From positions 1-32,357 of the IMG/VR virus record IMGVR_UViG_3300037296_000022: a DNA stretch of 32,357 nt, one strand, 5' to 3'. The notes beneath the pieces were generated by a model. That model saw only the letters and a list, made by a program, of their open reading frames with translations, made no database searches and was not told the DNA's origin. Shown piece after piece: positions 23,244 to 30,928 of the stretch. The position numbers and the translations under genes are program-made. The DNA is from a virus. Every line of letters begins with the position of its first letter. The first letter of the stretch is position 1.

Positions 23244-25714
23244 TGGGTGGTGGTAAGGGTGGTCAGAAGGTTGAAGTCTATGACTTCTTAATGTCTCTGG
23301 ACTATGCGATTTGCCACGGGCCGATCGACTCGTTGAACGCTATCGTGGTGAAGGACAAGATCGCTTGGCAGGTGCCGGTCATGCAGAACGCAACCGTCGC
23401 TATCAGTGAGAAGGAACTGTTCGGCGGTGATGATGCCGAAGGTGGCATGGTTGGCCGCATGGAAGTGTATCTCGGCGGCTGGAATCAAAACGCAACACCC
23501 GAATTAGCCGCCCGCTTCGGACTCCCTCAAAGTGAGGCTGTTGGTTATCGCGGCTTGGCGCACCTCTTCTTTAGGGGTGGTCTGTCTGCTGCAAACACAA
23601 GTGATTATGATCACAGTGGTGACGATGGCGGGATGACTGTTGAGGATGCCGCCCGCCTTGTTCTCGGCAAGATGGGCATGATGGGTGCAATCATGCTTCA
23701 GGTCCTCGGGCCGGGGGCGCAATACGGATTCAAATGGACCACAAACAATCCTTATCTTCCCCCGCCGGTGCCTCATGTCAGCCGCCGCCCTCGGGGCCTG
23801 TCCGCTGATGGCTGGATCTGGCCCATCATCAAACGTGAAAACGGTGAGTTCGTCCAATCAACCACCCGGCTGAATGACGACGACGATCGCACACTCAACC
23901 GGCGCAAATGCCCTGATGCCAATCCGGCACACATGCTTTACGAACTGATGACCAATGAGGAATGGGGTAAGGGTGATCCTGAGGATGCTTTTAACAAGGC
24001 GTCCTATTTGGCTTGTGCGGCCACCCTGAAGGCTGAGATGTTCGGCCTGTCGATGATGCTCAGTGGTCAGGATGCTATTGAAAACTTTTCGTCTGAGATA
24101 TTGGATCACATCAAGGGGATGCAGTATCAGGATCCCACGACGGGTCTTTGGACAATGCGTTTGATCCGTGACGATTATGTCAAATCTGAACTGAAGATCT
24201 TCGGGCCGCACAACGCCGATGCCACCGTTCGCCGCCGCACATGGTCAGAAGTGATCAACCAGATCCGCGTCACATACACTGAGCCTTTTTCTGAAGAAGA
24301 AGAGGCGGTGACGGTTGAGAATTTGTCAGCGGTCGCCATCCAGCAGGGCATCGTTTCGGAAACCCGCGATTATTATGGGGTGCGCAATAAGTTCCTCGCC
24401 CGCACCATCGCTGAACGGGATCTGGCAGAAGCAAGCCGCCTTCTTACCACAGTCAAGATGACCGTCGATCGTGAAGGTTTTGATCTCACGCCCGGTGATT
24501 GCATAGTGTTCACATGGCCTGAGGAAGACATTGTTGAGATGGTTTGCCGGATCAATGAAATTGACTGGGGATCCACTACTGACCGCACCATCGACATTGA
24601 AATGACTGAGGATGTCTACTCAACACCCAAGATGGATTTCACTGAGCCTCAGGAAGAACAGTTTGTCGAGACAGGTGACAAGCCTGAGAAGGCCGATCAC
24701 ATCTTCATCACGGGCATCCCGTTTCCACTGATGAGCCGTAACGGATTCAGCCTGACTGAGATTGACGCCAACTACCCTCAGTCCAGCGCCATGTTCTTCG
24801 TGAACGATGATCAGATGTCGATCATTGATGTCGTCGCAACAGCAACCGTTGTGGATGCCAATGGTGACACAAGTCTCGGGCAAGTTTCCAAGTTCCCACC
24901 ATCGGTCACATCGACCCTTGGTATCAACCTTGTGCCTGAGGTCCGCAGTGAGATCTCGGCGGGCCTACTAGAAGGTATGTTACGGGCTGACCCTGAGGTC
25001 GGGGATCTCTTCATGATCGAAGGGTCCGGTTCTCAGGAATGGTTGATGGTGGACGCCTTCAACAGCGCCAATGAGACTTGGTGGGTCATCCGTGGCCTCT
25101 GGGATACCGTGCCTCAGACTTGGACGCCCACGGCCCGCGTTTGGGGGGTCAACGGGACTCTGACCAATACAGATGGCCGTGAGATCTTCTATCTCGACAA
25201 CCTGACCTATTACATGCGCCCTCGCACCCGTGAAGGCCGTCTTGCCCGCACATCGGCTGATGCTACGGCCTACACGGTCCAGCGGCGCATCCATGCCCCG
25301 TTCCGCCCTGCCAACACGCAGATCAACGGCAAGGGCTTCGGCGGTCAGCAATACTTGGCGGGCACATACCCGGCGGCAATCCCTGTCACATGGAACAATC
25401 GTAACCGGGGGGCTGAGGACGCGGTTGCTAAGAAGTGGAACGCGGCCACAATCACACCTGAGGTCGGCCAGACTACCCGCATCAAAATGATGGACGCATC
25501 ATCGGGCGCGGTTGAATTTGTCTATGACGGACTCACCGGCACTAGCTTCAACCTCAACCCTAATGACTTCGTGACCTATCGCTTCTATGATGTGGGCTTC
25601 TATTCGGTTCGTGACGGTATCGAGTCCATCCAAGGATCCAAACGCTTCCTTGATATTGAACGCCTCGGATGGGGTAACAACTTCGGCTACGATTGGAATG
25701 AAAATGACGGATAA
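23243..25714 (+). CDS. Tail tip attachment protein, gpJ-like
   Basis: An 823-residue protein, the main tail tip component that contacts the host. The N-terminus has the family sign SLDYAICHGPIDSLNAIVVKDKIAW. It is followed by GYRGLAHLFFRGG and NPYLPPPVPHVSRRPRG, both typical of J/Phage-tail_3 proteins. The middle part carries NPAHMLYELMTNEEWG, then beta-rich domains, and the C-terminus is a strand-rich module (FVYDGLTGTSFNLNPNDFVTYRF). Proteins of this class form the trimeric hub-spike and can determine receptor specificity. It is shorter than lambda J (1132), and the missing distal domains may be supplied by the separate fibre genes that follow. Confidence 0.9.
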   Translation: MGGGKGGQKVEVYDFLMSLDYAICHGPIDSLNAIVVKDKIAWQVPVMQNATVAISEKELFGGDDAEGGMVGRMEVYLGGWNQNATPELAARFGLPQSEAVGYRGLAHLFFRGGLSAANTSDYDHSGDDGGMTVEDAARLVLGKMGMMGAIMLQVLGPGAQYGFKWTTNNPYLPPPVPHVSRRPRGLSADGWIWPIIKRENGEFVQSTTRLNDDDDRTLNRRKCPDANPAHMLYELMTNEEWGKGDPEDAFNKASYLACAATLKAEMFGLSMMLSGQDAIENFSSEILDHIKGMQYQDPTTGLWTMRLIRDDYVKSELKIFGPHNADATVRRRTWSEVINQIRVTYTEPFSEEEEAVTVENLSAVAIQQGIVSETRDYYGVRNKFLARTIAERDLAEASRLLTTVKMTVDREGFDLTPGDCIVFTWPEEDIVEMVCRINEIDWGSTTDRTIDIEMTEDVYSTPKMDFTEPQEEQFVETGDKPEKADHIFITGIPFPLMSRNGFSLTEIDANYPQSSAMFFVNDDQMSIIDVVATATVVDANGDTSLGQVSKFPPSVTSTLGINLVPEVRSEISAGLLEGMLRADPEVGDLFMIEGSGSQEWLMVDAFNSANETWWVIRGLWDTVPQTWTPTARVWGVNGTLTNTDGREIFYLDNLTYYMRPRTREGRLARTSADATAYTVQRRIHAPFRPANTQINGKGFGGQQYLAGTYPAAIPVTWNNRNRGAEDAVAKKWNAATITPEVGQTTRIKMMDASSGAVEFVYDGLTGTSFNLNPNDFVTYRFYDVGFYSVRDGIESIQGSKRFLDIERLGWGNNFGYDWNENDG

Positions 25715-25880
25715 AATTGGCGGCATTAGCAGCACTCGAATGTATAGTGCCAACTCAAGCATCCTGACAACATCGCCCCGTAACCGCACCGGATCAGAAG
25801 GACCACCTGTTTCGGCAGGGTGGGATCTGAACTGGAATAATTACTGGAACGGTGATACTGAGATACCCAATGATTCATAA
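25704..25880 (+). CDS. Small unknown protein following the tip gene
   Basis: A 58-residue polypeptide starting inside the end of the tip gene (11-base overlap), with GGA at 25695-25697 six bases upstream. An ATG at 25698 in the same frame is the alternative. The sequence is Ser/Asn/Gly-rich and ends in WDLNWNNYWNGDTEIPNDS. It is not recognised, and no domain or membrane segment is visible. It may be a small tail-associated protein, as it is co-directional and tightly spaced between tip and fibre genes. Its weak ribosome site and short length keep confidence moderate. Confidence 0.5.
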   Translation: MTDKIGGISSTRMYSANSSILTTSPRNRTGSEGPPVSAGWDLNWNNYWNGDTEIPNDS

Positions 25881-25894
25881 ATGGAGAACACCCA

Positions 25895-26572
25895 ATGGCT
25901 GGTGAACGCGCATTACCGGGAGTCGGCCTAAAGGCGGGCTGGACACTTGGTTCTAACGGCTACGGTCCTGACATCGAACGGAACTTCCAAACGATTTCAG
26001 CAATCCTTCAGGGAAAGGTGAAGTCGCGCAATGCGGCCCTGCCAGCATCCCCAACTGTCGGTGATATTTACATTGTCAAAAGTGATGATGGCACCAATCC
26101 CAACAAGATCGCAATTTGGGATTCATACAACGGCGGTGCCCTTGCTTGGCAATATCTTACGCCGCAGGCCGGATGGTCCATCTACATCGCAGATGAAGGG
26201 GCCAACGTCGTATGGAACGGCACCGCTTGGCGTCCTCAGGGCGGATATGACATCAGCACTTTTGTCTCAGGTTCGTTCCTCGCAAGTGAGAGTGTTCAGC
26301 GTCATGTGGCGGCTCGGGCGTTTAACATTCCTGCATCCCTTAGTGGAACTACGGTTGCCGCAATGGTCGCCACCACAGCGACTTTCGCCCTGTCTGTGAA
26401 AAAGAACGGGACTTCTTTTGGCACGATCACCTTTAATAGCAACGGTTCGATTGCCCTCTCAGGCTCGTCAACCAACTTCGCTGCGGGTGACGTGTTGAGC
26501 ATTGAAGCCCCAGCAACGCCCGACACGACACTCTCTAATGTTTCCATTACTCTGAAAGGGAAACTGGTATGA
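25895..26572 (+). CDS. DUF2793-type tail fibre protein
   Basis: A 225-residue protein with two parts. Residues about 10-117 resemble DUF2793 proteins of alphaproteobacterial phages and gene transfer agents. They show the stretch LPASPTVGDIYIV, then IAIWDSYNGGALAWQYLTPQ and GWSIYIADEGANVVWNGTAW. Residues 125-225 form a beta-sandwich-like fibre tip domain, with VARAFNIPASLSG-like text, KKNGTSFGTITF and FAAGDVLSIEAP. It probably belongs to the host-adsorption apparatus. GGAG at 25883-25886 lies 8 bases before ATG 25895, and the stop overlaps the next start as ATGA. Confidence 0.82.
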   Translation: MAGERALPGVGLKAGWTLGSNGYGPDIERNFQTISAILQGKVKSRNAALPASPTVGDIYIVKSDDGTNPNKIAIWDSYNGGALAWQYLTPQAGWSIYIADEGANVVWNGTAWRPQGGYDISTFVSGSFLASESVQRHVAARAFNIPASLSGTTVAAMVATTATFALSVKKNGTSFGTITFNSNGSIALSGSSTNFAAGDVLSIEAPATPDTTLSNVSITLKGKLV

Positions 26573-27543
26573 CCATCCTATTCGCAGCTAACTCAGCAGC
26601 AGCTTTTGACTATTCGCAAAGTCTGGAACGCAGCACCAACTCTAACTTTCGGGACACTACAAACGGTGCTGGTGGGGGTGTATTAGGTGTGCCTAGTAAC
26701 ACGGGATTTGCACAACGGGACTTAGAGAATCCAATCATGGAAGGTTGGCTTCATGGTATGTTTCACCTCCCAACGCCCATCGTGGCCAGCAACCGACCGT
26801 TTTTGGTTTTTTATGATCAGAACGGTCAAACGCTGTTTTCGATCTTACGTAACGATCAGAACACATACGCCCAAATCAACACTGGTCCGTCTACCACAGT
26901 GAACGGCCCAAACGGCCAATTCTCTTCAGCGGCCCTTATAGCTTTGGACATCAACTTCAAGCTACACGCGACGACGGGCTTCATTAAGATTTATGCCAGC
27001 AACATTCTAATCGCCAGCTACTCGGGTAACACTGAGTTCTTCGGTTCTGGTGGTGTGGCGGCTTTTCGGATCAAAGAATACTCGCAGTATTCTACGGGCT
27101 GGTTTTCTGAGATCATTTTCGCGGACGAAGACACTCGCGGCATGAAGGTCAAGACCATGTTCGGTGACGCGGTTGGAACTGACTCGGGCTTCACTGGCAC
27201 TTTCAGTGATGTTTCAGGCTCACTTCTACATCAGGACACAACCGCCCTAACGACTGAAACGGCGGATGTCATCACCACGTTCAACTTGGCCGCACCACCC
27301 GTCCCATCGACTTCCATCAAGGGCGTCTTTGTGAGTGTGCGCGGATCACGCGGCACTACCGGACCTCAGGCCATTAATGCGGCCCTGCGGACAGGCGGTG
27401 TGACTTACCACTCAGCAAACAAACCCCTTGACGCAATCCTGAAGTCTCGGGTGTTTACCTTCCCCACTAATCCGGGAACGGGCCTCGCATGGACGACGGC
27501 GGAACTTACGGCCCTTGAGGCAGGCGTTCGGAGTCGGGCATGA
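26569..27543 (+). CDS. Lectin-like tail fibre / receptor-binding protein
   Basis: A 324-residue beta-rich protein. Residues about 1-185 look like a concanavalin-like (LamG-type) jelly roll, with strands such as WLHGMFHLPTPI, FLVFYDQNGQTLFSILR and FKLHATTGFIKIYASNILIASY. The GWFSEIIFADEDTRGMKVKTM segment is typical of fibre proteins of marine and alphaproteobacterial phages. The C-terminal part (KGVFVSVRGSRGTTGPQ to WTTAELTALEAGVRSRA) also recurs in those proteins. It probably binds a surface polysaccharide. GC content is near 50 %, lower than the head genes, as expected for variable host-range genes. It is coupled to both neighbours by ATGA overlaps. Confidence 0.8.
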   Translation: MTILFAANSAAAFDYSQSLERSTNSNFRDTTNGAGGGVLGVPSNTGFAQRDLENPIMEGWLHGMFHLPTPIVASNRPFLVFYDQNGQTLFSILRNDQNTYAQINTGPSTTVNGPNGQFSSAALIALDINFKLHATTGFIKIYASNILIASYSGNTEFFGSGGVAAFRIKEYSQYSTGWFSEIIFADEDTRGMKVKTMFGDAVGTDSGFTGTFSDVSGSLLHQDTTALTTETADVITTFNLAAPPVPSTSIKGVFVSVRGSRGTTGPQAINAALRTGGVTYHSANKPLDAILKSRVFTFPTNPGTGLAWTTAELTALEAGVRSRA

Positions 27544-27758
27544 CATCAACTGTAAATCAAGTTGAAACCACCTATGTCACTGGGACACCCAATAAGTCGC
27601 GGGTGTCCCAGTTGGAAACTGCATATGTCAGTGGCACCCCAAACCTGAATCGAGCCACTCAAATAGAGGTGGTCTATGTTATGATGGATCCATCATTTGG
27701 GACTAAGGCCCGCCGCGTGACTTCGCTCATGGTCGGTGACATCGGCTCAGCCATTTAA
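27540..27758 (+). CDS. Small tail protein with three short internal repeats
   Basis: A 72-residue protein built from three adjacent copies of a ~17-residue unit: VNQVETTYVTGTPNKS, RVSQLETAYVSGTPNLN and RATQIEVVYVMMDPS. A short C-terminal end follows (VTSLMVGDIGSAI). Each unit has a Q-[VLI]-E-x-x-Y-V core, which suggests alternating beta-strands of a fibre. Comparable small repeat proteins are found beside lectin-like fibre genes in other phages. Translation is coupled to the fibre gene by ATGA. A 12-bp perfect inverted repeat lies inside the gene. The function is inferred from context only. Confidence 0.7.
   Translation: MTSTVNQVETTYVTGTPNKSRVSQLETAYVSGTPNLNRATQIEVVYVMMDPSFGTKARRVTSLMVGDIGSAI
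27579..27612 (+). repeat. Perfect 12-bp inverted repeat inside the repeat-protein gene
   Basis: ACTGGGACACCC (27579-27590) and GGGTGTCCCAGT (27601-27612) flank a 10-base loop. The arms fall in the first and second protein repeat units but in opposite orientation, so the match is not a simple by-product of the protein repeat. In RNA it would form a strong hairpin within the coding region. Confidence 0.65.
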
Positions 27759-27772
27759 TCAAGGAACAGAAT

Positions 27773-28147
27773 ATGCGAACGCCAACCTATGAAGTGAACA
27801 ACCTCGACTGGACCGAAGTTGCTTCAGGTGCAACCAGCGTGACAGTCCAACTGCTGAGCAACGGGCCGGTCTACTTGATCGCAACCGATGCTACGGGCTT
27901 TGAAGCATATCCCGCCCCCAATGAGCGCGGCATGATGATGTCTCGCACCGGCCCAGATCCCGTCGCCATCTCGGTAAATGACATCCCTAAAGGTGGGACA
28001 GTTTGGTTGCGATCGACGCAATCCGATGAAAGCAATACCGTCGCGGTCCTAACTGTCGGTGAAGTTGATTTTGGCGGCGGTGGTTTTGGCGGCGGTAGCG
28101 GCGGCGATGGTAGCGGTAATGATGGACCTATTGGAGATGCAGGATGA
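27773..28147 (+). CDS. Small beta-rich protein with glycine-rich C-terminus
   Basis: A 124-residue protein with a beta-looking body (NLDWTEVASGATSVTVQLLS, then VYLIATDATGFEAYP and GGTVWLRSTQSDESNTVAV). Its C-terminal tail is almost only Gly, Ser, Asp and Asn (FGGGGFGGGSGGDGSGN). The body resembles small phage proteins thought to decorate fibres or the virion. The flexible tail could be a linker. AAGGA at 27761-27765 serves ATG 27773, and the stop overlaps the endolysin start by ATGA. Its role is unknown. Confidence 0.65.
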   Translation: MRTPTYEVNNLDWTEVASGATSVTVQLLSNGPVYLIATDATGFEAYPAPNERGMMMSRTGPDPVAISVNDIPKGGTVWLRSTQSDESNTVAVLTVGEVDFGGGGFGGGSGGDGSGNDGPIGDAG

Positions 28148-29040
28148 TCAAATACGGTGATTTTGTCGGGCCTGCAAAAGCCCTTGAGTCCGTGGACTTC
28201 ACCCGCATCGGTCATGGTATCGGTGTGGGTGAAGATGAGATCCATGCGTTCGCTGATGTGGAAGCAGGGGGTAAGCCGTTTGATAGCTTCAATCGGCCAG
28301 CGATGCTTTTTGAGCCGCACAAATTCTATGCCTTCACCTCGGGTGCAATCCGCCAAACGGCTGTTGAACAGGGTTTGGCCTATCCAAATTGGATGCCGGG
28401 TAATTACCCTTCGGACTCCTATCCCCGCCTTTACGCCGCCTTTAAACTCGCACCTGAAGCTGCTTTACGGGCTTGTTCTTGGGGTGCAGGGCAGATCCTT
28501 GGTGACAACCATCGCATGATCGGCTTCACTAGCGTTTATCAAATGGTAAACGCTTTCTGTGAGGATGCTGATGCACACATCAAGGGTATGGCCGACTTCA
28601 TCGTCGCCGCAGGTATTGATGATGAACTGCGCAACATCGCCTTCCTTGACCGGCCCACCACGGCAACAGACTGCATCCCAATCGTCATTGTCTACAACGG
28701 CCCCGGCTACAAATCGAACAACTATCACACCAAGCTGGCCCAGCGTCACAACTTCTGGCGCGGGATCCCTGATACGTTGTTCAGTGAGGAAGAAGCAGGC
28801 TTCCAGATCATGGCGGTGGGGAGTGTCGGCGCTAAGGTCAAGACGGCGCAGGAGTCATTGCTGATGCTGGGTCATGACCCCAAGGGGATTGACGGTAAGT
28901 TCGGCGGTAACACTCGGGCCGCAGTCATGGGCTTCCAATCGAAAGCGGTCGTCCCTGTCACCGGCATCATCGACCTCGACACCTATCAGCGTCTTGTGAA
29001 GGCCGCGAATCCGATGATGACATGTGGACCAATCGCATGA
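28144..29040 (+). CDS. Endolysin: N-acetylmuramidase with peptidoglycan-binding domain
   Basis: A 298-residue lysis enzyme. Residues 1-215 match the DUF3380 N-acetylmuramidase family: the likely catalytic Glu40 lies in ADVEAGGKPFDSF. RPAMLFEPHKF and ALRACSWGAGQILG (substrate cleft), NIAFLDRP and IVYNGPGY follow. Residues about 232-288 form a PG_binding_1 domain (VKTAQESLLMLGHDPKGIDG, then NTRAAVMGFQ and TGIIDLDTYQRL). No signal peptide is present, so it would depend on a holin for release. It cuts the glycan strand of the host cell wall. It opens the lysis cassette, with ATGA overlaps on both sides. Confidence 0.93.
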   Translation: MIKYGDFVGPAKALESVDFTRIGHGIGVGEDEIHAFADVEAGGKPFDSFNRPAMLFEPHKFYAFTSGAIRQTAVEQGLAYPNWMPGNYPSDSYPRLYAAFKLAPEAALRACSWGAGQILGDNHRMIGFTSVYQMVNAFCEDADAHIKGMADFIVAAGIDDELRNIAFLDRPTTATDCIPIVIVYNGPGYKSNNYHTKLAQRHNFWRGIPDTLFSEEEAGFQIMAVGSVGAKVKTAQESLLMLGHDPKGIDGKFGGNTRAAVMGFQSKAVVPVTGIIDLDTYQRLVKAANPMMTCGPIA

Positions 29041-29381
29041 TACGACTTTTGACATCCCCGATAGCCCGCGCAATCGCCCTGCTGGTCATCGGGGGTGCCA
29101 TCATCCTCGGTGTTCAGATGCGGTCGTATCAGAGCGGATATGCCGCAGGGCGGGCCAACATCGAGTCTCAGGTGGCCTCGGCCCGCGATGAAGAGCGGGA
29201 ACGGATGGCTGGTGTTGTGCGTTTGACGGTGGAAAGGGCGAACCAACGGGCTGATGCAGCAAGCGTCCGCGCCCTCGAACTCAAGGACAAGACCGATGAA
29301 CTTCTATCCGAAGTCGCCAAGCAGAACCTTTCCTGCGCTTTGCCTGATGATCTTGTCCGCCGGTTGCGGGACATCCAGTAA
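29037..29381 (+). CDS. Rz: Inner-membrane spanin subunit (Rz-like)
   Basis: A 114-residue protein with an N-terminal signal anchor (ARAIALLVIGGAIILGV, residues about 10-26). A charged helical periplasmic part follows (RANIESQVASARDEERERM to ALELKDKTDELLSEVAK), as in Rz-type inner-membrane spanins. The outer-membrane partner gene begins inside it in the +1 frame. An ATG at 29022 is available, but ATG 29037 gives the ATGA overlap with the endolysin stop. Rz and Rz1 together fuse inner and outer membranes at the last step of lysis, so the host is Gram-negative. Confidence 0.85.
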   Translation: MIRLLTSPIARAIALLVIGGAIILGVQMRSYQSGYAAGRANIESQVASARDEERERMAGVVRLTVERANQRADAASVRALELKDKTDELLSEVAKQNLSCALPDDLVRRLRDIQ

Positions 29382-29586
29382 CCTTCAGATCCAATCCGAA
29401 CGGCCCGACCTTCCACCCCTGCCAGATCGAATTGTGCAGGGGTGCCCTGATATTCCCATCACCGGTGACGCGATCACTGATCTAGTTAAGCATCGCCAAG
29501 GTTACGCAGGGTGTAAAACCCTGCAACGGGAAGGTGTAGACTTCTATTCGGATTTAATGTCCGGTATAGAAGGGGCTAAATCATGA
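29296..29586 (+). CDS. Rz1: Outer-membrane spanin lipoprotein (Rz1-like)
   Basis: A 96-residue lipoprotein in the +1 frame relative to Rz, overlapping it by 86 bases. Residues 1-24 form a lipoprotein signal (FPALCLMILSAGC) with lipobox LSAGC and lipid-carrying Cys24. A proline-rich stretch (RPDLPPLPDR) follows, typical of Rz1, and three further cysteines or polar segments lie toward the C-terminus. AAGGA at 29283-29287 gives 8 bases spacing to ATG 29296. The frame is open earlier, but the signal peptide decides this start. It pairs with Rz across the periplasm. The end overlaps the next gene by ATGA. Confidence 0.88.
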   Translation: MNFYPKSPSRTFPALCLMILSAGCGTSSNLQIQSERPDLPPLPDRIVQGCPDIPITGDAITDLVKHRQGYAGCKTLQREGVDFYSDLMSGIEGAKS

Positions 29587-29948
29587 CCTTCGCGGAACAG
29601 GAACCTGCCCGAATGGATTATCAATACCTACCCGCGATCATGACTGCCATTACAGGCATCTTCATTACATTCGGCGCTGGGGCCAAATGGATGATCAGTC
29701 GCCAAGACGCCAAGGCCCAGATAGAGCGTGAACGGCAAGACTCCGAACGCATGAAATTGGAACTCATGATGACCCAGCGCATCGCATCCCTTGAGACAAC
29801 CATCGGTGCCCAGAAGGAAGAGATCGACCGTATGCGCGGCCAGATCGCATCCTATTCCCGCCACGTCGGTGTTCTTGAAGGTATCCTTGTCGCCAAGGGC
29901 ATTGAAGTTCCTCGGGTGCCGGGGGCGCTGATTAATGACCACCCATAA
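29583..29948 (+). CDS. Single-pass membrane protein with coiled coil; holin candidate
   Basis: A 121-residue protein with one hydrophobic segment (PAIMTAITGIFITFGAGAKWMI, residues about 17-38). A strongly charged helix of about 60 residues follows (KAQIERERQDSERMKLEL to EEIDRMRGQI), and then a Pro/Val end. The endolysin needs a holin, and this is one of only two membrane proteins in the cassette, so it is a fair holin or anti-holin candidate. One membrane span with a long cytoplasmic or periplasmic coiled coil is unusual for classical holins, so a structural or regulatory role is also possible. ATGA coupling to Rz1. A second in-frame ATG lies at codon 11. Confidence 0.6.
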   Translation: MTFAEQEPARMDYQYLPAIMTAITGIFITFGAGAKWMISRQDAKAQIERERQDSERMKLELMMTQRIASLETTIGAQKEEIDRMRGQIASYSRHVGVLEGILVAKGIEVPRVPGALINDHP

Positions 29949-30504
29949 GCCCCGAGATGCAAATCGAGTCCTGAACATGATGCTGGTGCCCGCTGTTGCC
30001 ATATTCGTTGTCAGCTTGGGCGTCACCACGAACACTATCGTAAAAATGAATGAAGCTGCCATCGAACGGTATCTGAAGCCCGCAATATCAGACTTCACAT
30101 TTCGTGATTGGGAACAGGCTGAAGATGGCACATGGTCGGCGGTGATGTATATCTACAAGCATCGTGCTGAATGTATCTATGTAAAAGATCAGATCCCGAC
30201 CGTGAATAGTGTCACCGTGGATGGCACCTTCGTGGAATCTCTGGTTGAATTTATTGATGATGAAAGCCCCGGCAACAGTCGGAATGTTGGATGGCAACGC
30301 CTCGACAATCGGGTGAGCATCACCAGCAAAGACTTCATCGCCGGTATGGTCCTGAGTGGATCTTTCGCTCACAACTGCGGCAAGATGATCCCAACCGTTA
30401 CGCCCTTCGACGGCATCGTGATCGGGGTGGACATGGATTATCCGGCGTTCGTCCTAGATTGGATGAACGCCGGTATGGTTGGAAGCCCCGCCGACTATCG
30501 CTGA
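29935..30504 (+). CDS. Membrane-anchored periplasmic protein of unknown function
   Basis: A 189-residue protein. One N-terminal membrane helix (MMLVPAVAIFVVSLGVTTNTIV, about 15-36) is preceded by a short basic segment (HKPRDANR), so the bulk should face the periplasm. The rest looks beta-rich and contains two cysteines (in RAECIYV and AHNCGKM) that could form a disulfide. It ends the late operon and overlaps the preceding gene by 14 bases. It may modulate lysis or alter the infected cell surface. I do not recognise the family. Its stop overlaps the end of an opposing gene by 10 bases. Confidence 0.65.
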   Translation: MTTHKPRDANRVLNMMLVPAVAIFVVSLGVTTNTIVKMNEAAIERYLKPAISDFTFRDWEQAEDGTWSAVMYIYKHRAECIYVKDQIPTVNSVTVDGTFVESLVEFIDDESPGNSRNVGWQRLDNRVSITSKDFIAGMVLSGSFAHNCGKMIPTVTPFDGIVIGVDMDYPAFVLDWMNAGMVGSPADYR

Positions 30505-30719
30505 GGCTGATGATAGAAGTGGGTAAAGTCTTCGTCACCGTGGCGATCGTGACAATGCCCATGCTGAGTTAAGAAGATGTTGCGCATGAATTGGAACGCG
30601 GGGTGCCATGCCTCGCGTTCTTCGTCTGTCAGGCTATGTGTCAGCCCCTCACCCATCTCGACCAACTCGCCGCAGCGGTAGCATTTGCCGCTATACTGAT
30701 TGGTGCGGTGCTGGATCAT
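30495..30719 (-). CDS. Small zinc-ribbon protein
   Basis: A 74-residue protein, last gene of the minus-strand operon. The N-terminal part contains SGKCYRCGELVEMGEG, a CxxC knuckle with the typical G-x-G turn seen in many small phage zinc-ribbon proteins. The second metal half is less clear, but the C-terminal part is rich in His and has one further Cys (QHGHCHDRHGDEDFTHFYH) that could complete a site. The ATG at 30719 overlaps the upstream stop as ATGA. A longer frame exists but is not needed. It might bind DNA, RNA or protein; its role is unknown. Confidence 0.65.
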   Translation of the reverse strand: MIQHRTNQYSGKCYRCGELVEMGEGLTHSLTDEEREAWHPAFQFMRNIFLTQHGHCHDRHGDEDFTHFYHQPQR

Positions 30720-30928
30720 AGAGTCACACCCACATAGATCGCTGTGCCAATAACGCAGGTCCAATAGATGATGCGGAATAGGCTTGCCAGCATCGGGGTC
30801 TTTTTCTTGAACTCTTCCCGATCGCAGTTCGGTGGCAGGGTATCGTTCGTGTCAAAAGTCTTGCCACAGTCATTGCAAATTCTGGTGTCACCGAAGACAT
30901 CGACGTTTCCATGTGGGCTGTATTCCAT
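30716..30928 (-). CDS. Small zinc-finger-like protein with C-terminal membrane helix
   Basis: A 70-residue protein. The N-terminal half has a CxxC pair and a third cysteine (ICNDCGKTF, then PPNCDREEF), suggesting an incomplete or dimer-shared zinc site. The C-terminal half (SLFRIIYWTCVIGTAIYVGVTL) is one hydrophobic membrane helix. This places a metal-binding head in the cytoplasm at the membrane. It is coupled to the methyltransferase stop (TGATG) and to the next gene (ATGA). Not recognised; possibly an early host-takeover protein. Confidence 0.65.
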   Translation of the reverse strand: MEYSPHGNVDVFGDTRICNDCGKTFDTNDTLPPNCDREEFKKKTPMLASLFRIIYWTCVIGTAIYVGVTL

